From NCBI GenBank assembly GCA_050248955.1, contig JBFWRK010000058.1, positions 1-5,302 of the forward strand: a stretch of DNA of 5,302 bases. The letters are read 5' to 3'. Below, piece by piece: positions 1 to 5,217 of the stretch. The stretch is from JBFWRK01 sp050248955 (GTDB taxonomy: Bacteria > Actinomycetota > Acidimicrobiia > Acidimicrobiales > Ilumatobacteraceae). The first letter of the stretch is position 1; each line of letters starts with the position of its first letter. The notes under the pieces are model-generated. The model saw nothing but the letters and a program-made list of their open reading frames with translations, made no database searches and was not told the DNA's origin. Position numbers and translations under genes: made by a program.

Positions 1-450
1 ACCCGAGTCGAGGGAACGTTCGGACTCGTCTACCTCGTCTTCAACACGATCACGAACCTGCTCACTCAAGACGAGCAGGTCGCCTGCTTCTGCAACGCTG
101 CCGACCACCTCGAGATCGGAGGTCACTTCGTCATCGAGGTCTTCGTCCCGGCGCTGCGGCGCCTCCCGATCGGCGAGCGCCTGGTCGCGTTCGACGTGTC
201 GGACGATCACGTCGGCGTCGATGAGTACGACGTCGTCGACCAGAGGTTGACCTCACATCACTACTGGAGCTCGGACGGCCGCGCCGAGACGTTCAATTCG
301 CCACATCGATACGCGTGGCCGGCGGAGTACGACCTCATGGCGCGCATCGCCGGCCTCACGCCGAGCGAACGATGGAGCAGCTGGCGTCGCACGCCCTTCA
401 CTGCCGAGAGCACCTCGCACGTCTCCGTGTGGGAGAAGACGAGCACGTGA
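1..450 (+). CDS. Class I SAM-dependent methyltransferase, C-terminal part (5' truncated by window edge)
   Basis: Frame 1 is open from the first base to TGA at 448-450, giving 149 residues with no start in view. The visible part fits the second half of a Rossmann-type small-molecule methyltransferase. An FGLVYLVFNTITNLLTQ stretch (residues 7-23) matches the strand after SAM-binding motif II. A loop and strand, IGGHFVIEVFVP (39-50), match the usual 'L.pGG.fvievf.P' segment. HRYAWPAEYDLMARIAGL (102-119) followed by FTAESTSHVSVWEK is the typical C-terminal end of this family. The SAM-binding glycine motif I would lie upstream of the window. The substrate cannot be told; nothing suggests a DNA methyltransferase, as no DPPY-like or PCQ motif is seen. 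An internal ATG at 196 is not the start, because conserved sequence runs upstream of it in the same frame. The gene converges on the PGN_0703-like gene, with 89 bp between their stops. Confidence 0.88.
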   Translation, partial: TRVEGTFGLVYLVFNTITNLLTQDEQVACFCNAADHLEIGGHFVIEVFVPALRRLPIGERLVAFDVSDDHVGVDEYDVVDQRLTSHHYWSSDGRAETFNSPHRYAWPAEYDLMARIAGLTPSERWSSWRRTPFTAESTSHVSVWEKTST

Positions 451-539
451 ACGTCGCTGCCGGTTCGGAGCTGCGAACAGCGATGACCTTCGGAGCCGCC
501 GACCTTGGATGTCGTCGAGCGTCGTGACTCGCGGAGGGT
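451..539. other. Convergent intergenic gap with a weak hairpin
   Basis: These 89 bp lie between two convergent stop codons. The only structure I see is GTTCG (463-467) and CGAAC (474-478) around a 6-nt loop. The stem is short and no T-run follows on either strand, so calling it a terminator would be weak. Confidence 0.3.
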
Positions 540-1538
540 CTACGCGGCGGGCTCGGGGAGGTAGCGCCCACGGAACGCAGCGACCATCGGCTCGGAGAAG
601 TCCCCTCCGACCAGGAGCTCCTCCACGGTCGTGGAGGTGAAAGTCGAATCGTCGACGAGGAGTCCGCGGTAGCCGGCGCACACGTCGGCGAAGTCGATGT
701 TGCCGGCCGGGTGGACGACGACGTAACGACCCCACCGCCACTCGCCTCCCCGGTGCTGCAGCATGGAGTGCAGCAGCTGGTGCTCGAGCCAGACGTGGAT
801 GAGCTCGGTGCCGTTGACGGCGTCGAGCCAGCCGGTCCCGAACGTGCCCGATCGCTCGGAGACCTCGACGTACCGCGCGAGCCGGTCCGGCTTCGGCGCC
901 TGCCGCTTGTTCCAGTCTGCGTAGGCGACTTTGAACCCGAGGATCCCGCGGGTGCCGTCGCCGAGGTCGAGGACGAAGGCAACGCTGAACGCGCAGAGGT
1001 TGCCGATGTAGGCGCGATCGAGCCGACCCGGTGAGTGCTCGAATCGCACAGCGACGACGGTGCCGGGCACGTCCGGCCACCATCTGCGGACGGAGCGACC
1101 GGCGAGGTCGAGGTCGGCGGCCAGCTCGCCGAACAGGTTGAAGCAGAACGCCGTCGGCCAGAGGAGGTCCGCCCACGTCCGCTGGACGTCGAGGCTCTGT
1201 TCCGGCTCCTTGCCGCTCGCTGAGAGCCGGAGCGACGCAGCATCGCGAGCGGCGGGCGTCAGGAAGGTCGCGCCGGTGCGCCGGGCGTAGTCGACGGGCA
1301 GGTGGCTGCCGACAGGCCGCGACGGCTTCCCCGCCTGCGGGACGAGGGGCTGCGAGCCGATCGGGTGGCCGTGAGCGTCCCGCCATCGGGACTGGTGCAG
1401 TCGCATCCGTCGGCGGTACGCCGTCATCGCCGGACGCTTCGGCACGTGGTCGGCGGTCTCCCAGCAATGCGCCGCCTTGAGCTCCTCGCGGGATGGTTCC
1501 ACGGCCACGTCTTTCACAACCCTGGGACGTCTGCCCAC
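540..1538 (-). CDS. PGN_0703-family putative restriction endonuclease-like protein, active site apparently degenerate
   Basis: This 332-residue protein resembles, from memory of the family, the PGN_0703 putative restriction endonucleases (PD-(D/E)XK fold). Landmarks in order are: a basic N-terminal helix, YRRRMRLHQSRWR (41-53), with HPIGSQPL (58-65); FCFNLFGELAADLDLA (131-146); RFEHSPGR (165-172); AFSVAF (183-188); GFKVAY (201-206); WLEHQLLHSMLQH (250-262); and VVVHPAGN (273-280). Active relatives read roughly AFD and G(I/V)EVKY at the two nuclease positions. Here they read AFS (Ser185) and GFKVAY (Lys203, Ala205), so the acidic and lysine catalytic residues appear lost while the fold-defining motifs remain. 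The frame is intact throughout, so this is not gross decay. The start is uncertain: GTG at 1538 has no clear Shine-Dalgarno, and GTG codons at residues 8, 11 and 13 or ATG at 38 are alternatives. It begins 13 nt after the small gene at 1888-1552, probably in one transcript. Function unknown; a DNA-binding or regulatory role is only inference. Confidence 0.72.
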   Translation of the reverse strand: MGRRPRVVKDVAVEPSREELKAAHCWETADHVPKRPAMTAYRRRMRLHQSRWRDAHGHPIGSQPLVPQAGKPSRPVGSHLPVDYARRTGATFLTPAARDAASLRLSASGKEPEQSLDVQRTWADLLWPTAFCFNLFGELAADLDLAGRSVRRWWPDVPGTVVAVRFEHSPGRLDRAYIGNLCAFSVAFVLDLGDGTRGILGFKVAYADWNKRQAPKPDRLARYVEVSERSGTFGTGWLDAVNGTELIHVWLEHQLLHSMLQHRGGEWRWGRYVVVHPAGNIDFADVCAGYRGLLVDDSTFTSTTVEELLVGGDFSEPMVAAFRGRYLPEPAA

Positions 1539-1551
1539 AGGCGATCAACCA

Positions 1552-1888
1552 CTACACGAGGCCGGACGGACGAGGCGGCGGACGGTCCTCGCCGAACGAG
1601 GTCCTGAACCAGTCGGCTTCGGCCGCTCCCAGTGCTCCTACCTCCTCGAGCAGGCCGACGACTGCTCCCACCTCTGTTCGACACCAGCCGAACACCTGCA
1701 CGAGCGCCCGCACGCCCGCGATCGTCTCTGGGTGTTCGAGCGAACACCAGCCCGTTCGAGGCCTCATGACTCATCGACACGACCCAGGTGCCGCCGCGAC
1801 GACCAGCAGACACGGCCCAGTCCACGGCGCCCACGGGAAGTGCGGCGCGCACCTCGGACTCCAAGCTGGACGCCGCATCGTCGCTCAC
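1552..1888 (-). pseudogene. Small unknown gene with apparent frameshift (about 111 residues if restored)
   Basis: I do not recognise this protein. Reading leftward from GTG at 1888, preceded by GGGAG at a 9-nt spacing, the frame gives a normal-looking protein for about 53 residues: MSDDAASSLESEVRAALPVG, then a hydrophobic strand around TWVVSMS and NGLVFARTP. Beyond about 1730 this frame turns into Arg/Gly/Ser-rich shadow sequence. The other frame then becomes protein-like: ETIAGVRALVQVFGWC, then a helix GAVVGLLEEVGALGAAEADW, ending at TAG 1554-1552. The span is 337 nt, which is 112 codons plus one base, so removing one base restores a single reading frame of about 111 residues. GC at third positions is high on both sides of the break, each in its own frame. 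The junction sits by an 18-bp palindrome. It could be a true mutation, a sequencing error or, less likely, recoding. The stop lies 13 nt before the PGN_0703-like start, suggesting an operon. Confidence 0.6.
1731..1748. repeat. 18-bp inverted repeat at the frameshift
   Basis: GGTGTTCG (1731-1738), AG, CGAACACC (1741-1748) is a perfect 8-2-8 inverted repeat. GTTCG or CGAAC half-elements recur nearby at 1676-1680, 1689-1693 and 1753-1757, and CGAACACC is repeated at 1689-1696. The repeat lies inside the small gene, just at the point where the reading frame changes. Confidence 0.8.
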
Positions 1889-1986
1889 CGCTCGAGTCTC
1901 CCAGACTCGCTCGCTGACCCGGGCGCTTCGATGCGTTTCCTTGCGACGCCCTCGACATCCTCCCGGCCGGTCGAAAGAATGACGGC
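1889..1986. promoter_or_regulatory. Divergent intergenic region, presumed promoters for both directions
   Basis: These 98 bp separate the leftward small gene from the rightward VOC gene, so both should start here. I cannot point to a convincing -35/-10 pair on either strand. TTGCGA at 1941-1946 is a possible -35 for the VOC gene but has no partner at the right distance. A GA-rich stretch, GAAAG (1973-1977), is a weak ribosome site for the VOC start at 1987. Confidence 0.45.
1893..1909. promoter_or_regulatory. 17-bp inverted repeat over the small gene's Shine-Dalgarno
   Basis: CGAGTCT (1893-1899), CCC, AGACTCG (1903-1909) is a perfect 7-3-7 inverted repeat. On the leftward strand the loop is GGG, and the Shine-Dalgarno GGGAG occupies 1902-1898, that is, the loop plus two stem bases, 9 nt before GTG 1888. 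In RNA the hairpin would partly hide the ribosome site. In DNA it has the size of a dimeric repressor operator placed between divergent genes. Which of these applies, if either, is inference. Confidence 0.5.
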
Positions 1987-2349
1987 ATGAAGACCTCCCG
2001 ACAGATCATCGTCTTCGACGCCCCCGATCTCCATGCCGAGAGCAGCTTCTGGGCCGGACTCCTGAATGGCACGGTCGACGCCGACGGCGATTGGCACACC
2101 GTGTACGTCGCCGGCGAGCCACGAATCGGCGTCCAGCTCGCACCCGACCACCTTCCGCCCGACTGGCCCCACGGGACGCCGCAGCAGATGCACCTCGACG
2201 TGTACGTCGACGACATCAGGGCTGCCCACGACGAAGCCATGTCGCTGGGAGCCAGGCTCCTGAAGCCGGCGGATGACATCGAGTCGGCCGACGGCTTCCA
2301 GGTCTACGCGGATCCCGCAGGGCATCCGTTCTGCCTCTGCTGGGGCTGA
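1987..2349 (+). CDS. VOC superfamily (glyoxalase/bleomycin-resistance-like) protein
   Basis: This complete 120-residue protein has the size of a single VOC module made of two beta-alpha-beta-beta-beta units. The first unit runs from RQIIVFDAPDL through SFWAGLLNG (residues 20-28) to the strands HTVYVAG and RIGVQLAP. The second starts at QQMHLDVYVDDI (67-78), continues through a helix AAHDEAMSLGARLL, and ends with FQVYADPAGHPFCLCW (104-119). That 'DP.G.pFcl' ending is typical of the Glyoxalase_6-like group. His69 is a plausible metal ligand; the first-unit position that is often His is not obvious. Members include glyoxalases, dioxygenases and antibiotic-binding proteins, so the substrate cannot be assigned. 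ATG 1987 is the only start giving the full first strand; its ribosome site is weak. It converges on the AAA_28-type ATPase gene with a 4-bp gap. Confidence 0.88.
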   Translation: MKTSRQIIVFDAPDLHAESSFWAGLLNGTVDADGDWHTVYVAGEPRIGVQLAPDHLPPDWPHGTPQQMHLDVYVDDIRAAHDEAMSLGARLLKPADDIESADGFQVYADPAGHPFCLCWG

Positions 2350-2359
2350 CGTCTCAGCC
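2344..2359. terminator. Bidirectional hairpin formed by two convergent stop codons
   Basis: GGCTGA (2344-2349), CGTC, TCAGCC (2354-2359) is a perfect 6-bp stem with a 4-nt loop. Each arm is exactly the final Gly codon plus TGA stop of one of the two convergent genes. There is no T-run, so it may act as a weak or Rho-aided bidirectional terminator or 3'-end stabiliser. It could also arise by chance because both genes happen to end in GGC TGA. Confidence 0.45.
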
Positions 2360-3013
2360 GCCCGAGCGGCGATGGTTGGCGACCACGCTCTCGAGGATCG
2401 CGAGCGCGACCGTGATCTTGCGGAGGAACGACGGGTTGTGCGGCACCAGGTGGAACCTCGGGTGGAGCGACCACAGCTCCCGGAGGCTGGTGTCGAGCTC
2501 GACGGCCTCCGCATCCGATTCGACGCGGTAGCGGTTGCCCCCCTCCCACGACAGGCCGCCGACGGCGGCGGTCTCGAAGAACAGCACGATGTCGTAGCGG
2601 TCGAGCTCGGCCTGGAGCGAGCTCCCCATCGCCTCGAAGAACCCGTCCGAGCCATCTGGCCAGTACACGGCGCCGTCCACGGTGCCTCGGTCGCACAGCA
2701 GGATCCGATCCGGATAGAGGGAGGCGTGGATGTCCTCCTGGCTGCGCTGCACCTGGAAGATGGCGCGCTGCACGGAGCGCAGCGCGGCTGGTTCTGCGAC
2801 GCGGGGGAATCCCCCGGCGAACAGCGTCGTCGCGGATTCCGGCACGACCACGACCTGCTCACCGATCTCCCGCCGGAACAGGTCGGCCGCCGTGGTCTTC
2901 CCGCCGCCCGGGCCGCCCGTGACGGCGATCCGCAACAGACGGTGCCCGTTCGACGCTCCCTGCGATCTCACCGACGATGCTTCGTGCTGCGCGCCCATGC
3001 GGATCGCCAGCAT
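2354..3013 (-). CDS. AAA_28-type P-loop ATPase/kinase-like protein
   Basis: This 219-residue protein has a clear Walker A motif, GGPGGGKTT (residues 33-41, Lys39), after the strand LLRIAVT. A strand, EQVVVVPESATTL (52-64), and RILLCDRGTVDGAVYW (103-118) follow. The DRG..DG..YW signature is characteristic of the AAA_28 / NadR-like ATPase group and resembles the DR(S/Y/H) motif of nucleoside and nucleotide kinases. Next come DIVLFFETA (141-149), a second Walker-like strand, and NRYRVESDAEAVELD (160-174), the usual 'N..R.E..eEA' lid segment. This argues for an ATP-binding, possibly phosphotransferase role; the substrate is unknown. About 25 residues precede the core, so the start could be ATG 3013 or ATG 2998; neither has a good Shine-Dalgarno. 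It lies 72 nt downstream of the nitroreductase stop, so read-through from that gene is likely. It ends at the hairpin shared with the VOC gene. Confidence 0.82.
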   Translation of the reverse strand: MLAIRMGAQHEASSVRSQGASNGHRLLRIAVTGGPGGGKTTAADLFRREIGEQVVVVPESATTLFAGGFPRVAEPAALRSVQRAIFQVQRSQEDIHASLYPDRILLCDRGTVDGAVYWPDGSDGFFEAMGSSLQAELDRYDIVLFFETAAVGGLSWEGGNRYRVESDAEAVELDTSLRELWSLHPRFHLVPHNPSFLRKITVALAILESVVANHRRSGG

Positions 3014-3085
3014 ACGGAGCCACCGTCCTCGTCATGGGCGCTGCTGCTCTTGCGGCTGGTGCCCTGCGGAACGTGTCGTGACCGG

Positions 3086-3601
3086 CTACCAGCGACCGCG
3101 GTGGACGACCTCGTCGAACGGTCGCCGGTCGGGGTGCTGCACCGGCGTCAGCGGTCGGTCGGCCGGGTGGCCGAGGGCGAGGAGATAGGCGCACTGGTAC
3201 GACGCGGGCAGGCCGAGGATCTCCCGACACGCCTCCTGATCGCCGACCGCCGAGTGCCCGGTACCGATGCCGAGGTCGGTCGCGGCGAGCATCATCATCA
3301 TCGTGGCCTGCCCCAGGTCGTACTGGTCCATGAGCCGATAGCGGTCGTTCTCCGGTTCCGGCAGCACGAGCGCGATCGTCGCTGCCGACGTGGCGATGTG
3401 GCCGGCGCCCTGCCACACCTTCGACAGCGCGCCGAGCTGTTCGCGGTCGGTGACGACGACGAAGTCCCACTTCTGGCGGTTGGAAGCCGACGGTGACCGC
3501 CACCCGGCTTCGAGGATGCGGTCGAGATCGCCGGGATCGACCGGTCTCGTGTCGTAGCTGCGCACGTTGCGGCGCGCCCTGATCGCGTCCCACGTCTCCA
3601 T
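3086..3601 (-). CDS. Nitroreductase-family FMN-dependent oxidoreductase
   Basis: This 171-residue protein is a typical short nitroreductase-family flavoprotein. RARRNVRSYDTRPV (residues 8-21) is the N-terminal 'R.R.S.R.f' FMN-phosphate site. WRSPSASNRQKWDFVVV (34-50) is the 'aPS..N.QpW.f.vv' flavin loop. LMDQYDLGQATMMMMLAATDLGIGT (90-114) is the central dimer helix ending in the 'LG.GT/S' turn. GLPASYQCAYLLALGHPAD (130-148) and RRPFDEVVHRGRW (159-171) complete the family's C-terminus. Such enzymes use NAD(P)H to reduce nitro groups, quinones, flavins or enones; the physiological substrate is not readable here. Four consecutive methionines (101-104) give an ATG run in the central helix. The start at ATG 3601 fits the family's N-terminus, with only a GCGGG as weak ribosome site. 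It follows the PPOX gene by 21 nt, indicating co-transcription of two FMN proteins. Confidence 0.92.
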   Translation of the reverse strand: METWDAIRARRNVRSYDTRPVDPGDLDRILEAGWRSPSASNRQKWDFVVVTDREQLGALSKVWQGAGHIATSAATIALVLPEPENDRYRLMDQYDLGQATMMMMLAATDLGIGTGHSAVGDQEACREILGLPASYQCAYLLALGHPADRPLTPVQHPDRRPFDEVVHRGRW

Positions 3602-3622
3602 CGCCCGCGACAGTACCGGTGC

Positions 3623-4252
3623 TCAGTAGATCGTCTGGCGGACGCGCTCGGGATAGGCGTCGTCGTACGCCTTGCCGTCGATCGCCCCGGCGGTGATCGT
3701 CTGCATGATCTGCCCGACCGATGGCAGCTCGGCCGGGTCGCGATGGCGCGAGGCATCCCAGAGGTGCGAGCGGATGAGCGCCTTCGGGCACTGGGTGTAG
3801 ACCGCCGTCGTGGTGACGACGATGACCGTCGTCGGGAGCTTGTCGCCCATCGCGAAGCTCTCGCGCAGGGTCTGGTCCGTCGAGAGCTCCGCCCTGCCGT
3901 TCACCCGCAACGTCACGCCGATGCCCGGCACGAGGAACAGCAACCCGATCCGGGGGTCGACGACGAGGTTGCGCAACGTGTCGAGCCGGTTGTTCCCGCG
4001 CCGGTCCGGGAGCAGCAGCGTGCGCTCATCGAGCACGCGGACGAAGCCTGCCGGATCGCCCCGTGGCGAGCAGTCGGGTCCGCCCGGGCCGGATGTCGCG
4101 ACCACGACGAACGGCGACGCCTCGATGTACGCGCGGTGCGGCTCGGTGAGGTGGTCGATCTCCTTGGTGATCGACGACGGCACGGGCAGGTCGTACAGCA
4201 CCTCCAGCTCCTGAACGGTGCGGATCGTCGTCACGCCGGCGACGTTAGCCAC
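3623..4252 (-). CDS. MSMEG_1061-type FMN-dependent PPOX-family flavoprotein
   Basis: This 209-residue protein belongs to the pyridoxamine-5'-phosphate-oxidase-like split-barrel flavoproteins. The core is SPFVVVATSG (residues 46-55), then DCSPRGDPAGFVRVLDERTL (60-79) and LLPDRRGNNRLDTLRNLVVDPRIGLLFLVPG (80-110), then TLRVNGRAEL (114-123), and finally CPKALIRSHLWD (155-166) near the C-terminus. The SPRGDP.GFVRVLD, LPDRRGNNR and CPKA...LW segments are, as I recall, the hallmarks of the MSMEG_1061-type subgroup of FMN-binding PPOX proteins. It most likely binds FMN at a homodimer interface; F420 is possible for related actinobacterial proteins but less likely for this subgroup. It is not expected to be a vitamin B6 enzyme. 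The start is taken as GTG 4252, with only a weak GGA upstream; GTG at residue 7 is an alternative. The stop is 21 nt before the nitroreductase start. Confidence 0.9.
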   Translation of the reverse strand: MANVAGVTTIRTVQELEVLYDLPVPSSITKEIDHLTEPHRAYIEASPFVVVATSGPGGPDCSPRGDPAGFVRVLDERTLLLPDRRGNNRLDTLRNLVVDPRIGLLFLVPGIGVTLRVNGRAELSTDQTLRESFAMGDKLPTTVIVVTTTAVYTQCPKALIRSHLWDASRHRDPAELPSVGQIMQTITAGAIDGKAYDDAYPERVRQTIY

Positions 4253-4362
4253 GGCGGTCCGCTAGCTCGATCGGGGTTTCCGCGAACCGTCTCCCCATTC
4301 AGCGCTCCGACACCTTCGCTCAGGTGTGAGCACCGGTGCGAGCACGTGAGTGCCTCGTCGAG
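4253..4362. other. Intergenic gap with palindromes between dprE2 and the PPOX gene
   Basis: These 110 bp hold several palindromic elements: ACACCT (4310-4315) and AGGTGT (4322-4327) around a 6-nt loop; a perfect 10-bp palindrome GCACCGGTGC (4330-4339); and CACGTG (4343-4348). They lie just after the dprE2 stop in the direction of transcription. They could end or weaken dprE2 transcription or regulate the PPOX gene. No T-run follows, and I find no clear promoter. Confidence 0.45.
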
Positions 4363-5121
4363 TCAGAGCGGGAGCCGACGCCAGACCGGGCCGGGGAGGT
4401 GGCGCAGCACGGAGAACATCACGCGGAGGAGCCCCGGCACCCACACGGTGCGCGAGCCGCGCCGAAGACCGGAGGCAACCGCCTCGGCGACCTTGTCGGG
4501 CGTCGTCGACAGCGGCGCGGCCTTCATGCCGGCGGTCATCTTCGAGTGCACGAACCCGGGCCGCACGACGAGCACCGAAGCCCCTGATCCGACCAACGAG
4601 TCACCGAGCCCCTGGGCGAACCCGTCGAGCCCGGCCTTCGACGAGCCATAGACGAAGTTCGCCTTCCGCACCCGCTCCCCTGCCACGCTCGACAGGACGA
4701 CGAGTGAGCCGTGCCCTTGCGTCCGCAACTGGTCGGCGACGGTCAGGCCGACGCTGACCGCCCCCGTGTAGTTGATCTGCACGGCCTCGGCCGCGGCGAC
4801 CGGATCGCGGTCGAACCCCTCCTGCGTGCCGAGGACGCCGAACGCGAGGATGACGACGTCGAGGTCGCCGTGGCGTTCGACGATCGATCGGATCAGTGGG
4901 GCGTGCGCCGCGTTGTCGCGCGCATCGAACTCGACGACATCGATCGTGCGGCCGGGTTGTTCGAGCGCGGCGACCGCGCCGGCGGCGCGGTTCGTGTCGC
5001 GACAGGCGAGGACGATCGCCCGCGTCGATGCAGTGGCGAGCCGCCCGGCGATCGCGACGCCGATCTCACTGGTCCCCCCGAGCAGGACGATGGTCTGCGG
5101 GTCGCCGAAGGCGTTCTTCAC
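4363..5121 (-). CDS. dprE2: Decaprenylphospho-beta-D-erythro-pentofuranosid-2-ulose 2-reductase DprE2
   Basis: This complete 252-residue short-chain dehydrogenase/reductase closely follows mycobacterial DprE2. After GDPQTIVLLGGTSEIG (residues 6-21), which includes the glycine-rich NAD(P)H site, come LAFGVLG (92-98), INYTGAVSVG (116-125), the catalytic serine region VVLSSVAGERVR (141-152), and the catalytic YGSSK (Tyr158, Lys162) inside NFVYGSSKAGLDGF. VVRPGFVHSKM (185-195) follows, and the C-terminal basic tail VLRHLPGPVWRRLPL (238-252) is characteristic of DprE2. The enzyme reduces the 2-keto intermediate made by DprE1, giving decaprenylphosphoryl-arabinose, the donor for cell-wall arabinan; the pair acts at the membrane or periplasmic face in mycobacteria. 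The start is GTG 5121, with AGGAG at a 7-nt spacing, and its N-terminus lines up with known DprE2. dprE1 lies directly upstream, 82 nt away. Confidence 0.95.
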   Translation of the reverse strand: MKNAFGDPQTIVLLGGTSEIGVAIAGRLATASTRAIVLACRDTNRAAGAVAALEQPGRTIDVVEFDARDNAAHAPLIRSIVERHGDLDVVILAFGVLGTQEGFDRDPVAAAEAVQINYTGAVSVGLTVADQLRTQGHGSLVVLSSVAGERVRKANFVYGSSKAGLDGFAQGLGDSLVGSGASVLVVRPGFVHSKMTAGMKAAPLSTTPDKVAEAVASGLRRGSRTVWVPGLLRVMFSVLRHLPGPVWRRLPL

Positions 5122-5127
5122 GTGGTA

Positions 5128-5132
5128 GCTCC
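5128..5132 (-). promoter_or_regulatory. Shine-Dalgarno of dprE2
   Basis: AGGAG on the leftward strand sits 6-7 nt before the GTG at 5121. It is the strongest ribosome site in the window and decides the dprE2 start. It lies just outside the 13-bp tandem repeats. Confidence 0.7.
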
Positions 5133-5139
5133 TGCCGGT

Positions 5140-5217
5140 CGGTCGATCAGTGCGGTCGATCAGTGCGGTCGATCGGTTCAGTCGATCAGTTCAGTCGATC
5201 AGTTCAGTCGATCAGGT
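5140..5217. repeat. Six 13-bp tandem repeats between dprE1 and dprE2
   Basis: Six head-to-tail 13-bp units fill 5140-5217 without gaps. Units 1 and 2 read CGGTCGATCAGTG, unit 3 is the intermediate CGGTCGATCGGTT, units 4 and 5 read CAGTCGATCAGTT, and unit 6 is CAGTCGATCAGGT. Unit 6 lies in the 3' end of dprE1: on the coding strand it carries the last Leu-Ile-Asp codons and the first two bases of TGA. Since 13 is not a multiple of 3, the array places stop codons in more than one frame. Confidence 0.9.

Noticed and set aside
253..1548. Long leftward open frame of about 431 codons overlapping the methyltransferase and the PGN_0703-like gene
   Set aside because: Its product is extremely rich in Arg, Pro and Ala, has no recognisable motif, and overlaps two recognisable genes. 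It is a shadow frame of GC-rich DNA.
1720..1750. Programmed ribosomal frameshift at the break in the small gene
   Set aside because: There is no slippery heptamer or stop-adjacent +1 site, and the hairpin lies at or before the shift rather than the usual few bases after it. Mutation or sequencing error is simpler.
1941..1986. Sigma-70 promoter for the VOC gene based on TTGCGA at 1941
   Set aside because: No -10-like hexamer at 16-18 bp spacing; the sequence there is CCCGGC-like.
1493..1990. Rightward open frame of about 165 codons filling the space before the VOC gene
   Set aside because: It is rich in Ser, Pro, Thr and Arg with low-complexity sequence and lacks strands or motifs. The leftward frames in the same place look more like real protein.
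2273..3496. Rightward open frame of about 407 codons opposite the ATPase and nitroreductase
   Set aside because: It lies antisense to two clear protein families, is rich in Arg and His, and has no motif of its own.
4253..4290. ECF-type promoter (GGAAAC-like element) before the PPOX gene
   Set aside because: The leftward strand has GGAAAC but no convincing partner element at the needed distance, so it may be chance.
3743..4651. Rightward open frame of about 302 codons opposite the PPOX gene and dprE2
   Set aside because: It is antisense to two clear families and Arg-rich. The absence of stops follows from the high GC content.
5140..5217. Tandem repeats as a CRISPR array
   Set aside because: The units are 13 bp and directly adjacent with no spacers, and there are no cas genes.
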